DNA of 64,000 nucleotides from Leucobacter luti (GTDB lineage Bacteria > Actinomycetota > Actinomycetes > Actinomycetales > Microbacteriaceae), in assembly GCF_004217175.1 (NCBI RefSeq), contig NZ_SHKI01000003.1:1-64000 (forward strand), in the 5' to 3' direction. The translations under genes were made by a program, and so were the position numbers. Below, piece by piece: positions 27,923 to 35,987 of this stretch (position 1 is its first letter; each line of letters begins with the position of its first letter). The notes beneath the pieces were generated by a model. The model did not search any database. It saw only the letters and a program-made list of their open reading frames with translations, and had not been told where the DNA came from.

Positions 27923-28561
27923 ATGGCTGAGAAAACCGATTTCAAGACCGCGCTCGACAGCTATCGCGCCGCGCGCGGCGAGTTCCGCGACCTCGTCGTG
28001 CCGCCGCTGCGCTACCTCATGCTCGACGGGGCCGGGGACCCAAACACGGCCCCCGAGTTCGCCACTGCGCTGGCGGCGCTCTATCCGCTCGCCTACAAGC
28101 TCAAGTTCGCGAGCAAGCGCGAGCTCGGCCGCGACTACGTGGTGCCGCCACTCGAGGGGCTCTGGTGGGCTGAGGACATGGCCGCGTTCACCTCGGCGCG
28201 CGACAAGTCGCGGTGGCACTGGACCGTGATGCTCATGGTCCCCGACTGGATCGACGATGCGCGGATCGCGGAGGCCCGCGCGGCCGTTGCCGCGAAGGCG
28301 CCGCCCGCCAGACTCGACGAGGTGCGCGTTGAGACGCTCACCGAGGGCCGGTGTATCCAGACGCTGCACGTCGGCAGCTTCGACGCCGAGGCCCCGGTCC
28401 TCGCCAAGCTACACGACGAGGTAATCCCGGGCGCCGGGCTCCGCATGACGGGCACCCACCACGAGATCTACCTCAGCGATATCCGCAGAACCCCGCCCGA
28501 GAAGCTGCGCACCATCCTGCGGCAGCCCGTGGCGCCCGCCGGGCCGGAGGGCGGGGCGTAG
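27923..28561 (+). CDS. GyrI-like small-molecule-binding domain protein
   Basis: The 212-residue protein matches stand-alone GyrI-like proteins: MAEKTDFKTALDSYRAARG at the N-terminus, then VVPPLRYLMLDGAGDPN, ALYPLAYKLKFASK, PLEGLWWAEDM and a C-terminal half with LHVGSFDAEAP and a THHEIYLSDIRRTPPEKLRT ending. The fold is the effector-binding domain of AraC/BmrR-type regulators without any DNA-binding domain; members bind or hydrolyse cyclic or aromatic small molecules. I start at ATG 27923, 7 bases after GGGAGG. It is divergent from rplJ and convergent with the P-type ATPase gene. The ligand is unknown. Confidence 0.8.
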   Translation: MAEKTDFKTALDSYRAARGEFRDLVVPPLRYLMLDGAGDPNTAPEFATALAALYPLAYKLKFASKRELGRDYVVPPLEGLWWAEDMAAFTSARDKSRWHWTVMLMVPDWIDDARIAEARAAVAAKAPPARLDEVRVETLTEGRCIQTLHVGSFDAEAPVLAKLHDEVIPGAGLRMTGTHHEIYLSDIRRTPPEKLRTILRQPVAPAGPEGGA

Positions 28562-28651
28562 CTCGCCGGGTGAGCGAGCAGGTCGGGCCGTCGGGCTCGC
28601 GCGGTCCTCTCAGCCCGGACCGCCCGGGTCACTCAGCCGGAACCGCCCGGG

Positions 28652-31111
28652 TCACTCAGCCGGAACCGCCACTTCGTCGACCCGCCGCGTGAATCGCAGG
28701 TGCCACGCGCGCAGCAGCTCCACGAGCACGATGCCGCTGACGACCGTGCCGAGCACAAAGAGCCCGAGATCCGCGGGGAGCCAGGTGACCTGGAAGAAGT
28801 CGCGCAGCAGCGGGATCAGCCACACCAGGGCGAGTCCCGCGTACATCGCGAGCACCACGAGCACGCGCAGCGGGCTGACCGGGCGCGCGAGCACCGCGAG
28901 CACCCAGAGCGCGATCCCGGCGAGCGTGAGCGTCGACGCCGACTGGAGCTCGACCTGCGTGAACGAGCCGGCGCGCGAGGCCCACAGCTGCACCCCCACG
29001 ATTGCGAGCATCACGAGCAGACCGGCCGGGATCGAGAACGCGAGGGATCGCTTGAGGAACCCGGAACGGTATCGCGAGGCGTTCGGCATGAGCGCGAGGA
29101 AGAACGCTGGAATGCCGATCGTCAGCCCGTCCGTGATCGACAGCTGTCGCGGCAGGAAGGGGAAGCTCCACGCGAGCAGCCCGAACACGACGGCGATCGC
29201 AAACGCGTACGTCGTCTTCGTGAGGAAGAGCATCGACACGCGCTCGATGTTCGCGATCACGCGGCGCCCCTCGGCAACCACTCCGGGCATCCGGTCGAAC
29301 CTGCCGTCGAGCAGCACGAGCCGGGCCACCGCCTTCGTTGCCTGCGCGGCGGTGTCCATCGCGATCCCGAGGTCGGCCTCCTTGATCGCGAGCGCGTCGT
29401 TCACGCCGTCGCCCGTCATGGCGACAACGTGGCCGCGGCGCTGCAGGGCGTGCACCATCGCGAGCTTCTGGCGCGGGGTCACACGACCGAAGACGCGCTC
29501 GCGGTCGAGGATCTCACCCAGTTCGTCGAGGTCCTCGGGCAGCGTGCGTGCGTCGCGCCCGGTCTCGCACTCGAGCCCGACAGAGCGGGCCACCGCGGCG
29601 ACGGTGCGGGGGTCGTCCCCGGAGATGACGCGCACGTCGACGCCCTGCTCGGCGAAGTAGCTGAGGGTCTGCGCGGCGTCATCGCGCACCCGCTCACTAA
29701 ACGTGAGGAGCGCGACCGGCACGAGCTCGGCCGGGAGCTCGGGGCGCTCGGCGGCGGGCGGGCGGGCGGGGCTGTGCGCGAGCACGAGCGTGCGCGATCC
29801 GGCCTCGGCGAGCCGACCGGCCTCCGCGAGGGCGTGCGCTACCCGCTCGTCGGCGGCGTCGCGGAACACGAATTCGGGGGCGCCGAGCACCCAGGTGCCG
29901 GGCACCGGTGACTGCGCCGGGGCGGCGTCCGCGTCGAGCCGCACTGGGTCGTCCCCGATCACGAGCGCGCTCCACTTTCGCGCCGAGTCGAACGGAATCG
30001 CTTCGGGATCGGCGAGAAGTGCGGCACCAGAGAACGGCTCGGCAAGGCAGCGCGCCGTGCCGTTCGCGTCCGGGGCGGCGCCCATGTGTCCGAGCACGCG
30101 CTCCCAGCCGGCCACCTCGCGCAGCGGCAGCGCGCGGTCAAACACCATCTCGCCGGTGGTGAGCGTGCCCGTCTTGTCGAGGCAGAGCGCGTCCACGCGC
30201 GCGAGCCCCTCAACGGCCGGCAGCTCCTGAATGAGCACCTTGCGCTGGGCGAGTGCCACGCCGCTCACGGCGAACGCGATGCTCGTGACGAGCACCAGTC
30301 CGAGCGGCACCATCGCGATGACGGCCGCGACCGCGCCGACCACCGCCTCGCGCCAGCCACCGCTTTCGATGGCAACTTCCCAGCCGCCCTGGGCCTGCAT
30401 CTGGCCGTTCGCAACGATCAGGATCATCGGCGCGAGCGCCCAGGTAATCCACTTCAGCAGCCGGTCGATACTGCCGCGCAGCTCCGAGCGCACCATCGAG
30501 AACTTGCGCGCCTCAACGGTCAGCTTCGCCGCGTACGAGTCAACTCCCACCCGGATCACCTCGGCGGTGCCGGATCCGCCAACCACGCTCGACCCGGAGA
30601 GCACCTCGTCACCCTCGCGCTTGCGGATAGCGTCGGACTCACCGGTCAGCAGCGACTCGTCAATTTCGAGCCCGCTGGGACCCGCGTGATCCGATTCCAC
30701 GACTCGGGCATCGGCCGTGATCTGGTCCCCGGTGCGCAGCACGAGGAGGTCGCCGATCACCACCCGCTCGGGCGAGATCTCGACCTCGACGCCATCGCGC
30801 AGCACCCGCGCGGTGGGCGCGTTGAGCACCGCGAGCCGGTCGAGCGTGCGCTTTGCGTTGAACTCCTGCACCACGCCGATCACGGTGTTGAACAGGGCCG
30901 GCAGCCCGAAGAGCGCGTCCTGCCACCTGCCGAGCGCGAGCAGCACCCCAAACCCAGCGAACACAATGCCGTTAAACAGCGTGAACACATTCGCGGCCAG
31001 GATCTCCCACAGGGACCGACTCGATCCCGTCGGTGCGGCGTTACCCTGGCCAGATTCGAAGCGTCGTTCGGCCTCGGCGGTGGTCAGACCCCGATCCCCG
31101 GTCAATATCAT
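28652..31111 (-). CDS. P-type ATPase, CtpE-like cation transporter
   Basis: The protein (819 residues from ATG 31111) has the P-type core: actuator motif LLTGES, phosphorylation motif CLDKTGTLT with the aspartate near residue 311, hinge motif MTGDGVNDALAIKEADLGIA, and about ten membrane helices. The segment KVLIQELPAVEGLARVDALC, before the phosphorylation site, resembles mycobacterial CtpE, reported as a calcium-responsive exporter/importer. Unusually, the helix-4 motif is VPLGL where calcium pumps have PEGL, so the acidic ion ligand is replaced by leucine. Ion specificity is therefore open. The ATG has no ribosome binding site but TAGTGT 7 bases upstream; a TTG at 31144 is an alternative start. 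An intrinsic terminator separates it from the response regulator upstream. Confidence 0.85.
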   Translation of the reverse strand: MILTGDRGLTTAEAERRFESGQGNAAPTGSSRSLWEILAANVFTLFNGIVFAGFGVLLALGRWQDALFGLPALFNTVIGVVQEFNAKRTLDRLAVLNAPTARVLRDGVEVEISPERVVIGDLLVLRTGDQITADARVVESDHAGPSGLEIDESLLTGESDAIRKREGDEVLSGSSVVGGSGTAEVIRVGVDSYAAKLTVEARKFSMVRSELRGSIDRLLKWITWALAPMILIVANGQMQAQGGWEVAIESGGWREAVVGAVAAVIAMVPLGLVLVTSIAFAVSGVALAQRKVLIQELPAVEGLARVDALCLDKTGTLTTGEMVFDRALPLREVAGWERVLGHMGAAPDANGTARCLAEPFSGAALLADPEAIPFDSARKWSALVIGDDPVRLDADAAPAQSPVPGTWVLGAPEFVFRDAADERVAHALAEAGRLAEAGSRTLVLAHSPARPPAAERPELPAELVPVALLTFSERVRDDAAQTLSYFAEQGVDVRVISGDDPRTVAAVARSVGLECETGRDARTLPEDLDELGEILDRERVFGRVTPRQKLAMVHALQRRGHVVAMTGDGVNDALAIKEADLGIAMDTAAQATKAVARLVLLDGRFDRMPGVVAEGRRVIANIERVSMLFLTKTTYAFAIAVVFGLLAWSFPFLPRQLSITDGLTIGIPAFFLALMPNASRYRSGFLKRSLAFSIPAGLLVMLAIVGVQLWASRAGSFTQVELQSASTLTLAGIALWVLAVLARPVSPLRVLVVLAMYAGLALVWLIPLLRDFFQVTWLPADLGLFVLGTVVSGIVLVELLRAWHLRFTRRVDEVAVPAE

Positions 31112-31178
31112 GGGTTCAACACTAGGAGATTCGTGCTCGCGCAATCACGAATGACCCGATTATTGAGTGTATTCGTCG

Positions 31179-31201
31179 AAAAACTTCCGGAAACCCCGAA
31201 G
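31179..31201 (-). terminator. Intrinsic terminator of the response regulator gene
   Basis: Minus strand: CTTCGG and CCGGAAG pair with one bulged G around a GGTTT loop and are followed by TTTTT. It starts 20 bases after the regulator stop codon. Confidence 0.7.
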
Positions 31202-31220
31202 CCTGTGCCGTTCGATCGCG

Positions 31221-31955
31221 CTACGCGGAGGCGGGTGCAGCCGCCTTCAGCATGTACCCGGCACCGCGCACGGTGTGGAGCATCGGCGAGCGGCCGGCGT
31301 CGACCTTCTTGCGAAGGTACGAGATGTAGAGTTCGACCACCGTCGACTTGCCGGAGAAGTCGTACGCCCACACGCGATCCAGGATCTGCGCCTTTGAGAG
31401 CACGCGGTTCGGGTTGCGCATCAGGTAACGCAGCAGCTCAAACTCGGTGTTCGTCACCGTGATCGGCTCACCGGCGCGCTCCACCTCGTAGCTGTCCTCG
31501 TTCAACGTCAGATCGCCCACCCGGAGCACCGGATCGGGGTTCTGCGAGAGGGTGAGCTGCGAGCGTCGCACCAGGCCGCGCAGGCGCGCAATGAGCTCCT
31601 CGAGGCTGAACGGCTTCACCACGTAGTCGTCGCCACCGGCGGTGAGCCCGTTGACGCGATCCTCCACCGAGTCAAGCGCGGTGAGGAAGAGCACCGGGAA
31701 CATCTGCCCGGCGGCGCGGATGCGAGAGAGCACCTGCATGCCGTCAAAGTCGGGGAGCATGATGTCGAGCACGGCGACATCGGGGCCGAAGCTGCTGATC
31801 TTCTCGATCGCCTCCTGCCCGGTGGCCGCGGTCTCAACTTCCCAGCCCTCGTAGCGCAGTGCCATCGCTACGAGCTGGGTGATCGACTCTTCGTCGTCTA
31901 CAACGAGCGCCCGGATCTTCCCTCCATCGGCTCGCGTGAGGTTCTGTGCATCCAT
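31221..31955 (-). CDS. OmpR-family response regulator (orphan)
   Basis: The 244-residue protein has a receiver domain and a winged-helix DNA-binding domain. Receiver residues are intact: acidic pocket D20-D21, phospho-acceptor D64 in VAVLDIMLPDFDG, Thr in FLTALD and Lys in VVKPF. The output domain has the OmpR pattern LTNTEFELLRYL-like (here VTNTEFELLRYLMRNPNRVL), DRVWAYDF, VVELYISYLRKKVD and TVRGAGYML. It resembles the actinobacterial TrcR/PrrA type. No histidine kinase gene is adjacent on either side, and a terminator follows directly, so its partner must be encoded elsewhere. Confidence 0.95.
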   Translation of the reverse strand: MDAQNLTRADGGKIRALVVDDEESITQLVAMALRYEGWEVETAATGQEAIEKISSFGPDVAVLDIMLPDFDGMQVLSRIRAAGQMFPVLFLTALDSVEDRVNGLTAGGDDYVVKPFSLEELIARLRGLVRRSQLTLSQNPDPVLRVGDLTLNEDSYEVERAGEPITVTNTEFELLRYLMRNPNRVLSKAQILDRVWAYDFSGKSTVVELYISYLRKKVDAGRSPMLHTVRGAGYMLKAAAPASA

Positions 31956-32317
31956 GGTCTTCTCTATTTCTACTCTTCGTGCTGCGTGGGCCGTAGGATC
32001 ACAAACGCAAAGCGTTCACAGCGGGTGCCCATCCCGGTGATACGTTCTCGCTACCGCGCGACGGGACTCCGGCGAAAACTCTCATGCGAGCATACTGTGG
32101 TTGTCTGACCTCAGTCCCAGGAATCACAGAATAGCGGAAGTCGTTCCCCGCGGCGAGCGCTCGGGAAAGCCCCCAGACGGGCGGGCCCGCGGTTCCCAGA
32201 GGTGGTGGGCTGCCGGGTTTCGGTAGTGCGCGGGTGGGGCTCTGGCGCGCGGGATGGCGGGCGCGCGGGTGGGCACCCTGAGCCCCGAAGCGCGCAGTCC
32301 GTGGGAGACTGGAGGGC
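31956..32317. other. Divergent promoter region without gene
   Basis: This 362-base gap separates the leftward response regulator and the rightward YqaJ-type gene. I see no open reading frame with coding character, no RNA gene and no strong repeat; only a short AACGC-AAA-GCGTT inverted repeat near 32004-32016. It presumably carries both promoters. Confidence 0.5.
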
Positions 32318-32905
32318 GTGACCGATCCGACTCCCGCTTACCTCGCCCGCATGGTCACCGATGGGACCGACCGCAATGCGTGGCTGCGCGCGCGAGCCCA
32401 GGGCATCACCGCGACCGACGTCGCGAAGCTCTCGACGCCGAAGTCGATCCAGAACGCCGCCCACGAAAAACTGCACGGCAGCCGCTTTTCGGGCAACGTC
32501 TACACCGACCACGGGAAGGCCCGCGAGCCCGAGATCGCCTCGTGGGTGCTCCGCGAGTACGGGATCCTGCCCAGCCAGGCGCTCTTCCACGCGGCAGCGG
32601 ACATGCGGCACCTCGCCACCCCCGACGGGCTCGCGCAGCGCCAGACGGGCGCGATCGAGCTGGCCGAGATCAAGACGACGAACAAGGAGTGGCGCACGAT
32701 CCCCCGCCACTACCTGCGCCAGGTGTGGTGGCAGCAGTACGTGCTGGGCGCCGAGCGCACCCTCATGGTGTGGGAGCGGCACGAGAACTTCGTCCCGGTT
32801 GGCGACCCGGAGTGCCGGTGGATCGACCGCGACGAGAACGAGATCGCGCACCTCGTGTCGCTCGCGAGCAACCTGATCGACGTGCTCATCGCTCGCACCA
32901 GCTAG
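32318..32905 (+). CDS. YqaJ-type recombinase/exonuclease-like protein
   Basis: The 195-residue protein matches the YqaJ/lambda-exonuclease-like nuclease fold: WLRARAQGITATDVAKL (the region around the first acidic loop), YTDHGKAREPEIASWVL, and the catalytic E-x-K strand IELAEIKTTN, followed by PRHYLRQVWWQQYVLGAERT with the conserved Gln/Tyr. Phage members digest double-stranded DNA ends for single-strand annealing, but here no RecT-like annealing protein, phage gene or integrase is nearby. Stand-alone copies are found in actinobacterial chromosomes. GGAGG lies 2 bases before the GTG, which is closer than usual; ATG at 32351 is an alternative start. A repeat-rich gap begins at its stop. Confidence 0.75.
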   Translation: MTDPTPAYLARMVTDGTDRNAWLRARAQGITATDVAKLSTPKSIQNAAHEKLHGSRFSGNVYTDHGKAREPEIASWVLREYGILPSQALFHAAADMRHLATPDGLAQRQTGAIELAEIKTTNKEWRTIPRHYLRQVWWQQYVLGAERTLMVWERHENFVPVGDPECRWIDRDENEIAHLVSLASNLIDVLIARTS

Positions 32906-32925
32906 CTGGCCCCGTGCGTGAGTTG

Positions 32926-33035
32926 GTGCGGGCGGCGGCGTGCGCTAGCTCGCTATCTTGTGCGGGCGGCTGCGCTGTGCGCTAGCTCGCTGGTGCGGGC
33001 GGCTGCGCTGTGCGCTAGCTGGTGCGGGCGTGCGC
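32926..33035. repeat. Tandem repeat, unit about 33 bases
   Basis: Units begin near 32926, 32959 and 32993 with GTGCGGGCGGC and contain TGCGCTAGCT. The second and third are nearly identical over about 28 bases; the first is diverged and a truncated fourth begins near 33023. Confidence 0.75.
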
Positions 33036-33132
33036 CGCCGTGCGCTGTGCCGCCATGCGCTGCCGTGCGCAGCCGTGCGCTGCGGCGCCAGCGCCATTCC
33101 GCGATCCGAGCCGTGCCCCCTCTTCCCCTTCC

Positions 33133-33212
33133 ACGAGCGTGCGGCTCCGTCTCGAGTGTGCGGCTCCGCACCGACAGTCAAGCCGCACGCTCGTCAACGA
33201 AGCCTCCACTCG
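33133..33212. repeat. 80-base hairpin repeat, copy 1
   Basis: The unit has two direct copies of a 14-base arm (33133-33146 and 33152-33165), a 15-base spacer, the inverted arm AGCCGCACGCTCGT (33181-33194) and an 18-base tail ending CCTCCACTCG. The first arm and the inverted arm are perfectly complementary; the second arm pairs with one G-T wobble and one end mismatch. A second copy lies 345 bases to the right. Confidence 0.85.
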
Positions 33213-33477
33213 CGGCGGGCGGGGGGCAGGATGGGGGGGGGGAGCGGCACGGGCGGGAGCGGACGCACGGCACGGCACAGCACAGCGCAGCGCAGCGCAG
33301 CGCAGCGCAGCGCGGACGCACAGCGGAGCGCGGCACGGTGCAGGGCGGACGGGACAGGGTGGGGCGGCGGGACGGGATCGGGGCGGCGCGGGCCGGGGCT
33401 CCTTGCCCGGGGCAGCGCCCATCACGCTCACCACCACGACCAAGCCCGACCCAACCCAACCCAGCCCAGCCCAGCTC

Positions 33478-33557
33478 ACGAGTGTGCGGCTCCGTCACGA
33501 GTGTGCGGCTCCGCACCGACAGTCAAGCCGCACACTCGTCGACGAAGCCTCCACTCG
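33478..33557. repeat. 80-base hairpin repeat, copy 2
   Basis: Same layout as the copy at 33133: arms 33478-33491 and 33497-33510 (identical to each other), inverted arm AGCCGCACACTCGT (33526-33539), then the 18-base tail. Only four of 80 bases differ from copy 1. Two of these, 33483 and 33534, are opposite one another in the stem and change a C:G pair to T:A. Confidence 0.85.
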
Positions 33558-33771
33558 TCGCGGGCTCGGAGGGCTCGAAGAGCGTGCGCGGCGGACGCAC
33601 GGCGCAGCGGACGCACAGCGCAGCGGGCACACGGCGCCGCGGGGCGCGGCAGGCGCGCGCAGACCTCGGGCCGCGGGCGCCACGAGCGCCGCGCCGCACC
33701 AGCGCGCCGCGCCAGCGCGCCCCGGCCCCGGCGCTCAGCGCGGCGCACGCACGCGCAGCCGCTCAGCACCG

Positions 33772-34356
33772 CTACGCGGGCGGGGCGGCGGGGAACGGCG
33801 GGAGGCCCGCGCTCGCCTGGTGCAAGCGACTCTCGTAGGCGAAGTTGCGCTCCACGAGCTCCTGCAGCGCCTCCGCGGTCTCGTCCGTACCCGGCACGTC
33901 GTCGAGGACCATCCGCTCGGCCCCGTGCAGCAGGTCGATGCTTCCCGTGCCCCACAGGCGCTGCCCGATACTGCGCCGCTGCCGCACCTCGCGGACGCGG
34001 GCGAGCGCGAGCTCCCAGCGGTGCCGCACGAACAGCCCGCGGCGCACGATCACGCGGCGCGAGGTGATCGTGGTGCGCCCGGCGAGCCACCCGAGGATCG
34101 GGAGCACCCCGAGCAGGAGCGCCACCAGTCCGGCGCCAGCGGCGGCCGCGAGGTTCATCCAGGCCTCGGGCAGCCGCCCCACCCAGAACCCGGCCGCAGC
34201 GGCGACCGCGATCAGGACGAGCGCCGGCAGCACGATCCGGCGGGCGTGCGCACGGAACCGCAGCACGACCACCTCGGGGTGTGCGTGACTGGCGGGGGCC
34301 GGTCCGAGCACGGAGTCGACCTCCGCCGTCATCGAGCGCGCGGAGCGGGGAACCAT
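33772..34356 (-). CDS. Bacterial PH-domain (DUF304-type) membrane protein
   Basis: The 194-residue protein has two membrane helices in its first half (about residues 42-60 and 67-91) followed by a bacterial PH-like domain: TTITSRRVIVRRGLF, WELALARVREVRQRRS, WGTGSIDLL and MVLDDVPGTDE. The TSRRVIVRRG strand pair and the glycine-rich SIDL turn are typical of the bPH2/DUF304 family. Function in these proteins is poorly known; some take part in envelope or membrane-domain organisation. Its start is 4 bases after the flotillin stop, so it is the last gene of an NfeD-flotillin-PH operon. Confidence 0.85.
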   Translation of the reverse strand: MVPRSARSMTAEVDSVLGPAPASHAHPEVVVLRFRAHARRIVLPALVLIAVAAAAGFWVGRLPEAWMNLAAAAGAGLVALLLGVLPILGWLAGRTTITSRRVIVRRGLFVRHRWELALARVREVRQRRSIGQRLWGTGSIDLLHGAERMVLDDVPGTDETAEALQELVERNFAYESRLHQASAGLPPFPAAPPA

Positions 34357-34360
34357 GCCC

Positions 34361-35971
34361 CTATTCTGCCTGGTTCACCTGCGGCGAGGCCGCAGGTGAC
34401 GCGCCAGCCGGGGGTGTCGCCCCGGCTGCGGAGCCCGCGGGCGCTGCCGACGCAGCGTCGCTGGCGGTGTCTGCCGCGCCGCGCGCGTCCGACTCATCGG
34501 AAGACGCGGGGCCGGCGGTTGCGGCGTCGATCTCCTGCGGGGCAGCGGCGTACGCCGATCCGGCGGCGCTCGCCGCGCGCCCGGCCGCGGCACCCGCCGC
34601 ATTGCCCGTGACCGCGCCGTTGAGCATCCCAACGAGGTCGATTCCCACGGTCTCGCGCGCCATCTCGAGCAGGCCCTTGATGTTCGCCATCGCGTCGCCC
34701 GCCACCTTCGAGGTGCCGTCGGCGGAGACCACGGTCATGTTGTCGATCGCGCCGATCGCCTGCGCGTACTCGCCCGCGATCTGCGGCAGCAGGTGGATGA
34801 GCTCCTGAGCGAGCACCGCCTGCGACTGCGTCTCGAGCGCGCGGGCGCGGGCGTCGATCGCGGCGGCCTCCGCCGTACCCCGCGCCTCGATCGCGGCGGC
34901 CTCTGCCCGGCCCTCGGCCGCAAGTGCCTCAGACGCGGCGATACGGGCGGCTCGGCTCGCGAGGCCCTCGCGCTCAACCGCCTGTGCGCGACCATCGGCC
35001 GCCGACACGGCGGCGATTGCCTCGGCCTTCGCGAGCGCCTCCACGCGGTACGCCTCGGCCTCGGCCACGGCGCGCACGTCGGCGTTCAGCTTCTCCTTGC
35101 GCAGCGAGACCTCGCGCTGCGCGGTGATCTGCTGCTGCTCGACAATCGCCTGCTGCTGGATCGCCTGCTCGAGCGGGTCGGCGGCCTGCGCCTGCGCGTT
35201 CGCCTTGTCGGTCTCGACCTGGATCTCTGCCTGGCGCAGCTTCAGCTCGCGGTTGCGGTCGAGCAGCACGCGCTCGGCGGCGATCTTCGCCTCCTGCGAC
35301 GCCTGGTACGCGTTCGTCTCGGCGATGTCTGCGGCCTGGCGCACCTTCGCGGACTCGGGCCGACCGATGTTCGTGATGTAGTCGGCGCCGTCGCGGATCT
35401 CCTGGATCTGCAGCGTGTCAACGACGAGACCCTGCTTGGTGAGCGCCTCCTCGGCGGCCTCGAGCACGCTCTGCGCCACCACGGCGCGGTCGCGAATGAT
35501 CTGCAGCACCGTGAGCCCGCCGATGATCGAGCGGAGCGAGCCCGAGAGCACCTCCTGCGTCGACTCGTCGATCTCGTCCGAGTTCGAGAGGAAGCGCTGC
35601 GCGGCCGCGCGGATCATTTCCTGGGTGCCGCCGACCTTCACGACCGCCACCGCCTGCGCCTGGATCGTGATGCCGTCGGTCGTCTGCGCCTCGGTGGTGA
35701 TCGACAGGCGCCGCGAGCGCAGCGAGATCGTGAACGACTTCTGCACGAACGGGACCACGAACACGCCGCCGCCGGTGACGACCTTCTGCCCGGAGAGGTC
35801 GCGCGAGCGCTGCCCTGATGCCTCAACGACCTCCTTGCCCTTGCCGCCGGTGACGATGATCGCCTCGTCTGGCTTCGCGATGCGATAGCGCTTGATGATG
35901 ACGAGTGCGATCAGCACCAGAGCGATCACGGCGCCAAAAATGCCGATGATGGCCGGGCTTGCGAACAACAT
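34361..35971 (-). CDS. Flotillin-like SPFH-domain protein
   Basis: From ATG 35971 (GGAG 6 bases upstream) the protein has 536 residues. A membrane helix (about 5-26) is followed by the SPFH domain: KPDEAIIVTGGKGKEV, VPFVQKSFTISLRSRRLSI and a region ending in RPESAKVRQAADIAET. A long coiled coil with Ala/Glu-rich heptads (about 290-450) and a disordered Ala/Pro C-terminus follow. Flotillins scaffold ordered membrane microdomains in bacteria. The open frame extends upstream of the chosen start into the nfeD gene, without a ribosome binding site. The pairing with the NfeD-type gene 16 bases upstream is the classical bacterial arrangement. Confidence 0.92.
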   Translation of the reverse strand: MLFASPAIIGIFGAVIALVLIALVIIKRYRIAKPDEAIIVTGGKGKEVVEASGQRSRDLSGQKVVTGGGVFVVPFVQKSFTISLRSRRLSITTEAQTTDGITIQAQAVAVVKVGGTQEMIRAAAQRFLSNSDEIDESTQEVLSGSLRSIIGGLTVLQIIRDRAVVAQSVLEAAEEALTKQGLVVDTLQIQEIRDGADYITNIGRPESAKVRQAADIAETNAYQASQEAKIAAERVLLDRNRELKLRQAEIQVETDKANAQAQAADPLEQAIQQQAIVEQQQITAQREVSLRKEKLNADVRAVAEAEAYRVEALAKAEAIAAVSAADGRAQAVEREGLASRAARIAASEALAAEGRAEAAAIEARGTAEAAAIDARARALETQSQAVLAQELIHLLPQIAGEYAQAIGAIDNMTVVSADGTSKVAGDAMANIKGLLEMARETVGIDLVGMLNGAVTGNAAGAAAGRAASAAGSAYAAAPQEIDAATAGPASSDESDARGAADTASDAASAAPAGSAAGATPPAGASPAASPQVNQAE

Positions 35972-35987
35972 GTGTGTCTCCGTTCGG

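Larger units (their letters stand above)
32906..33771. other. Gene-free, repeat-rich interval
   Basis: No convincing gene is seen in these 866 bases; apparent open frames are overlapping low-complexity translations on both strands. The interval holds tandem repeats of about 33 bases (32926-33035), a run of about six GCGCA units (33283-33313), a ten-G run (33233-33242), short CCCAA/CCCAG tandem units (about 33449-33476), and two copies of an 80-base hairpin repeat listed separately. The leftward PH-domain gene ends at its right border. Confidence 0.7.

Noticed and set aside
32958-34611. Long overlapping open frames in the repeat-rich interval
   Set aside because: They run through hairpin repeats and on into the PH-domain gene on the opposite strand; composition is Arg/Ala low complexity and no start has a ribosome binding site.
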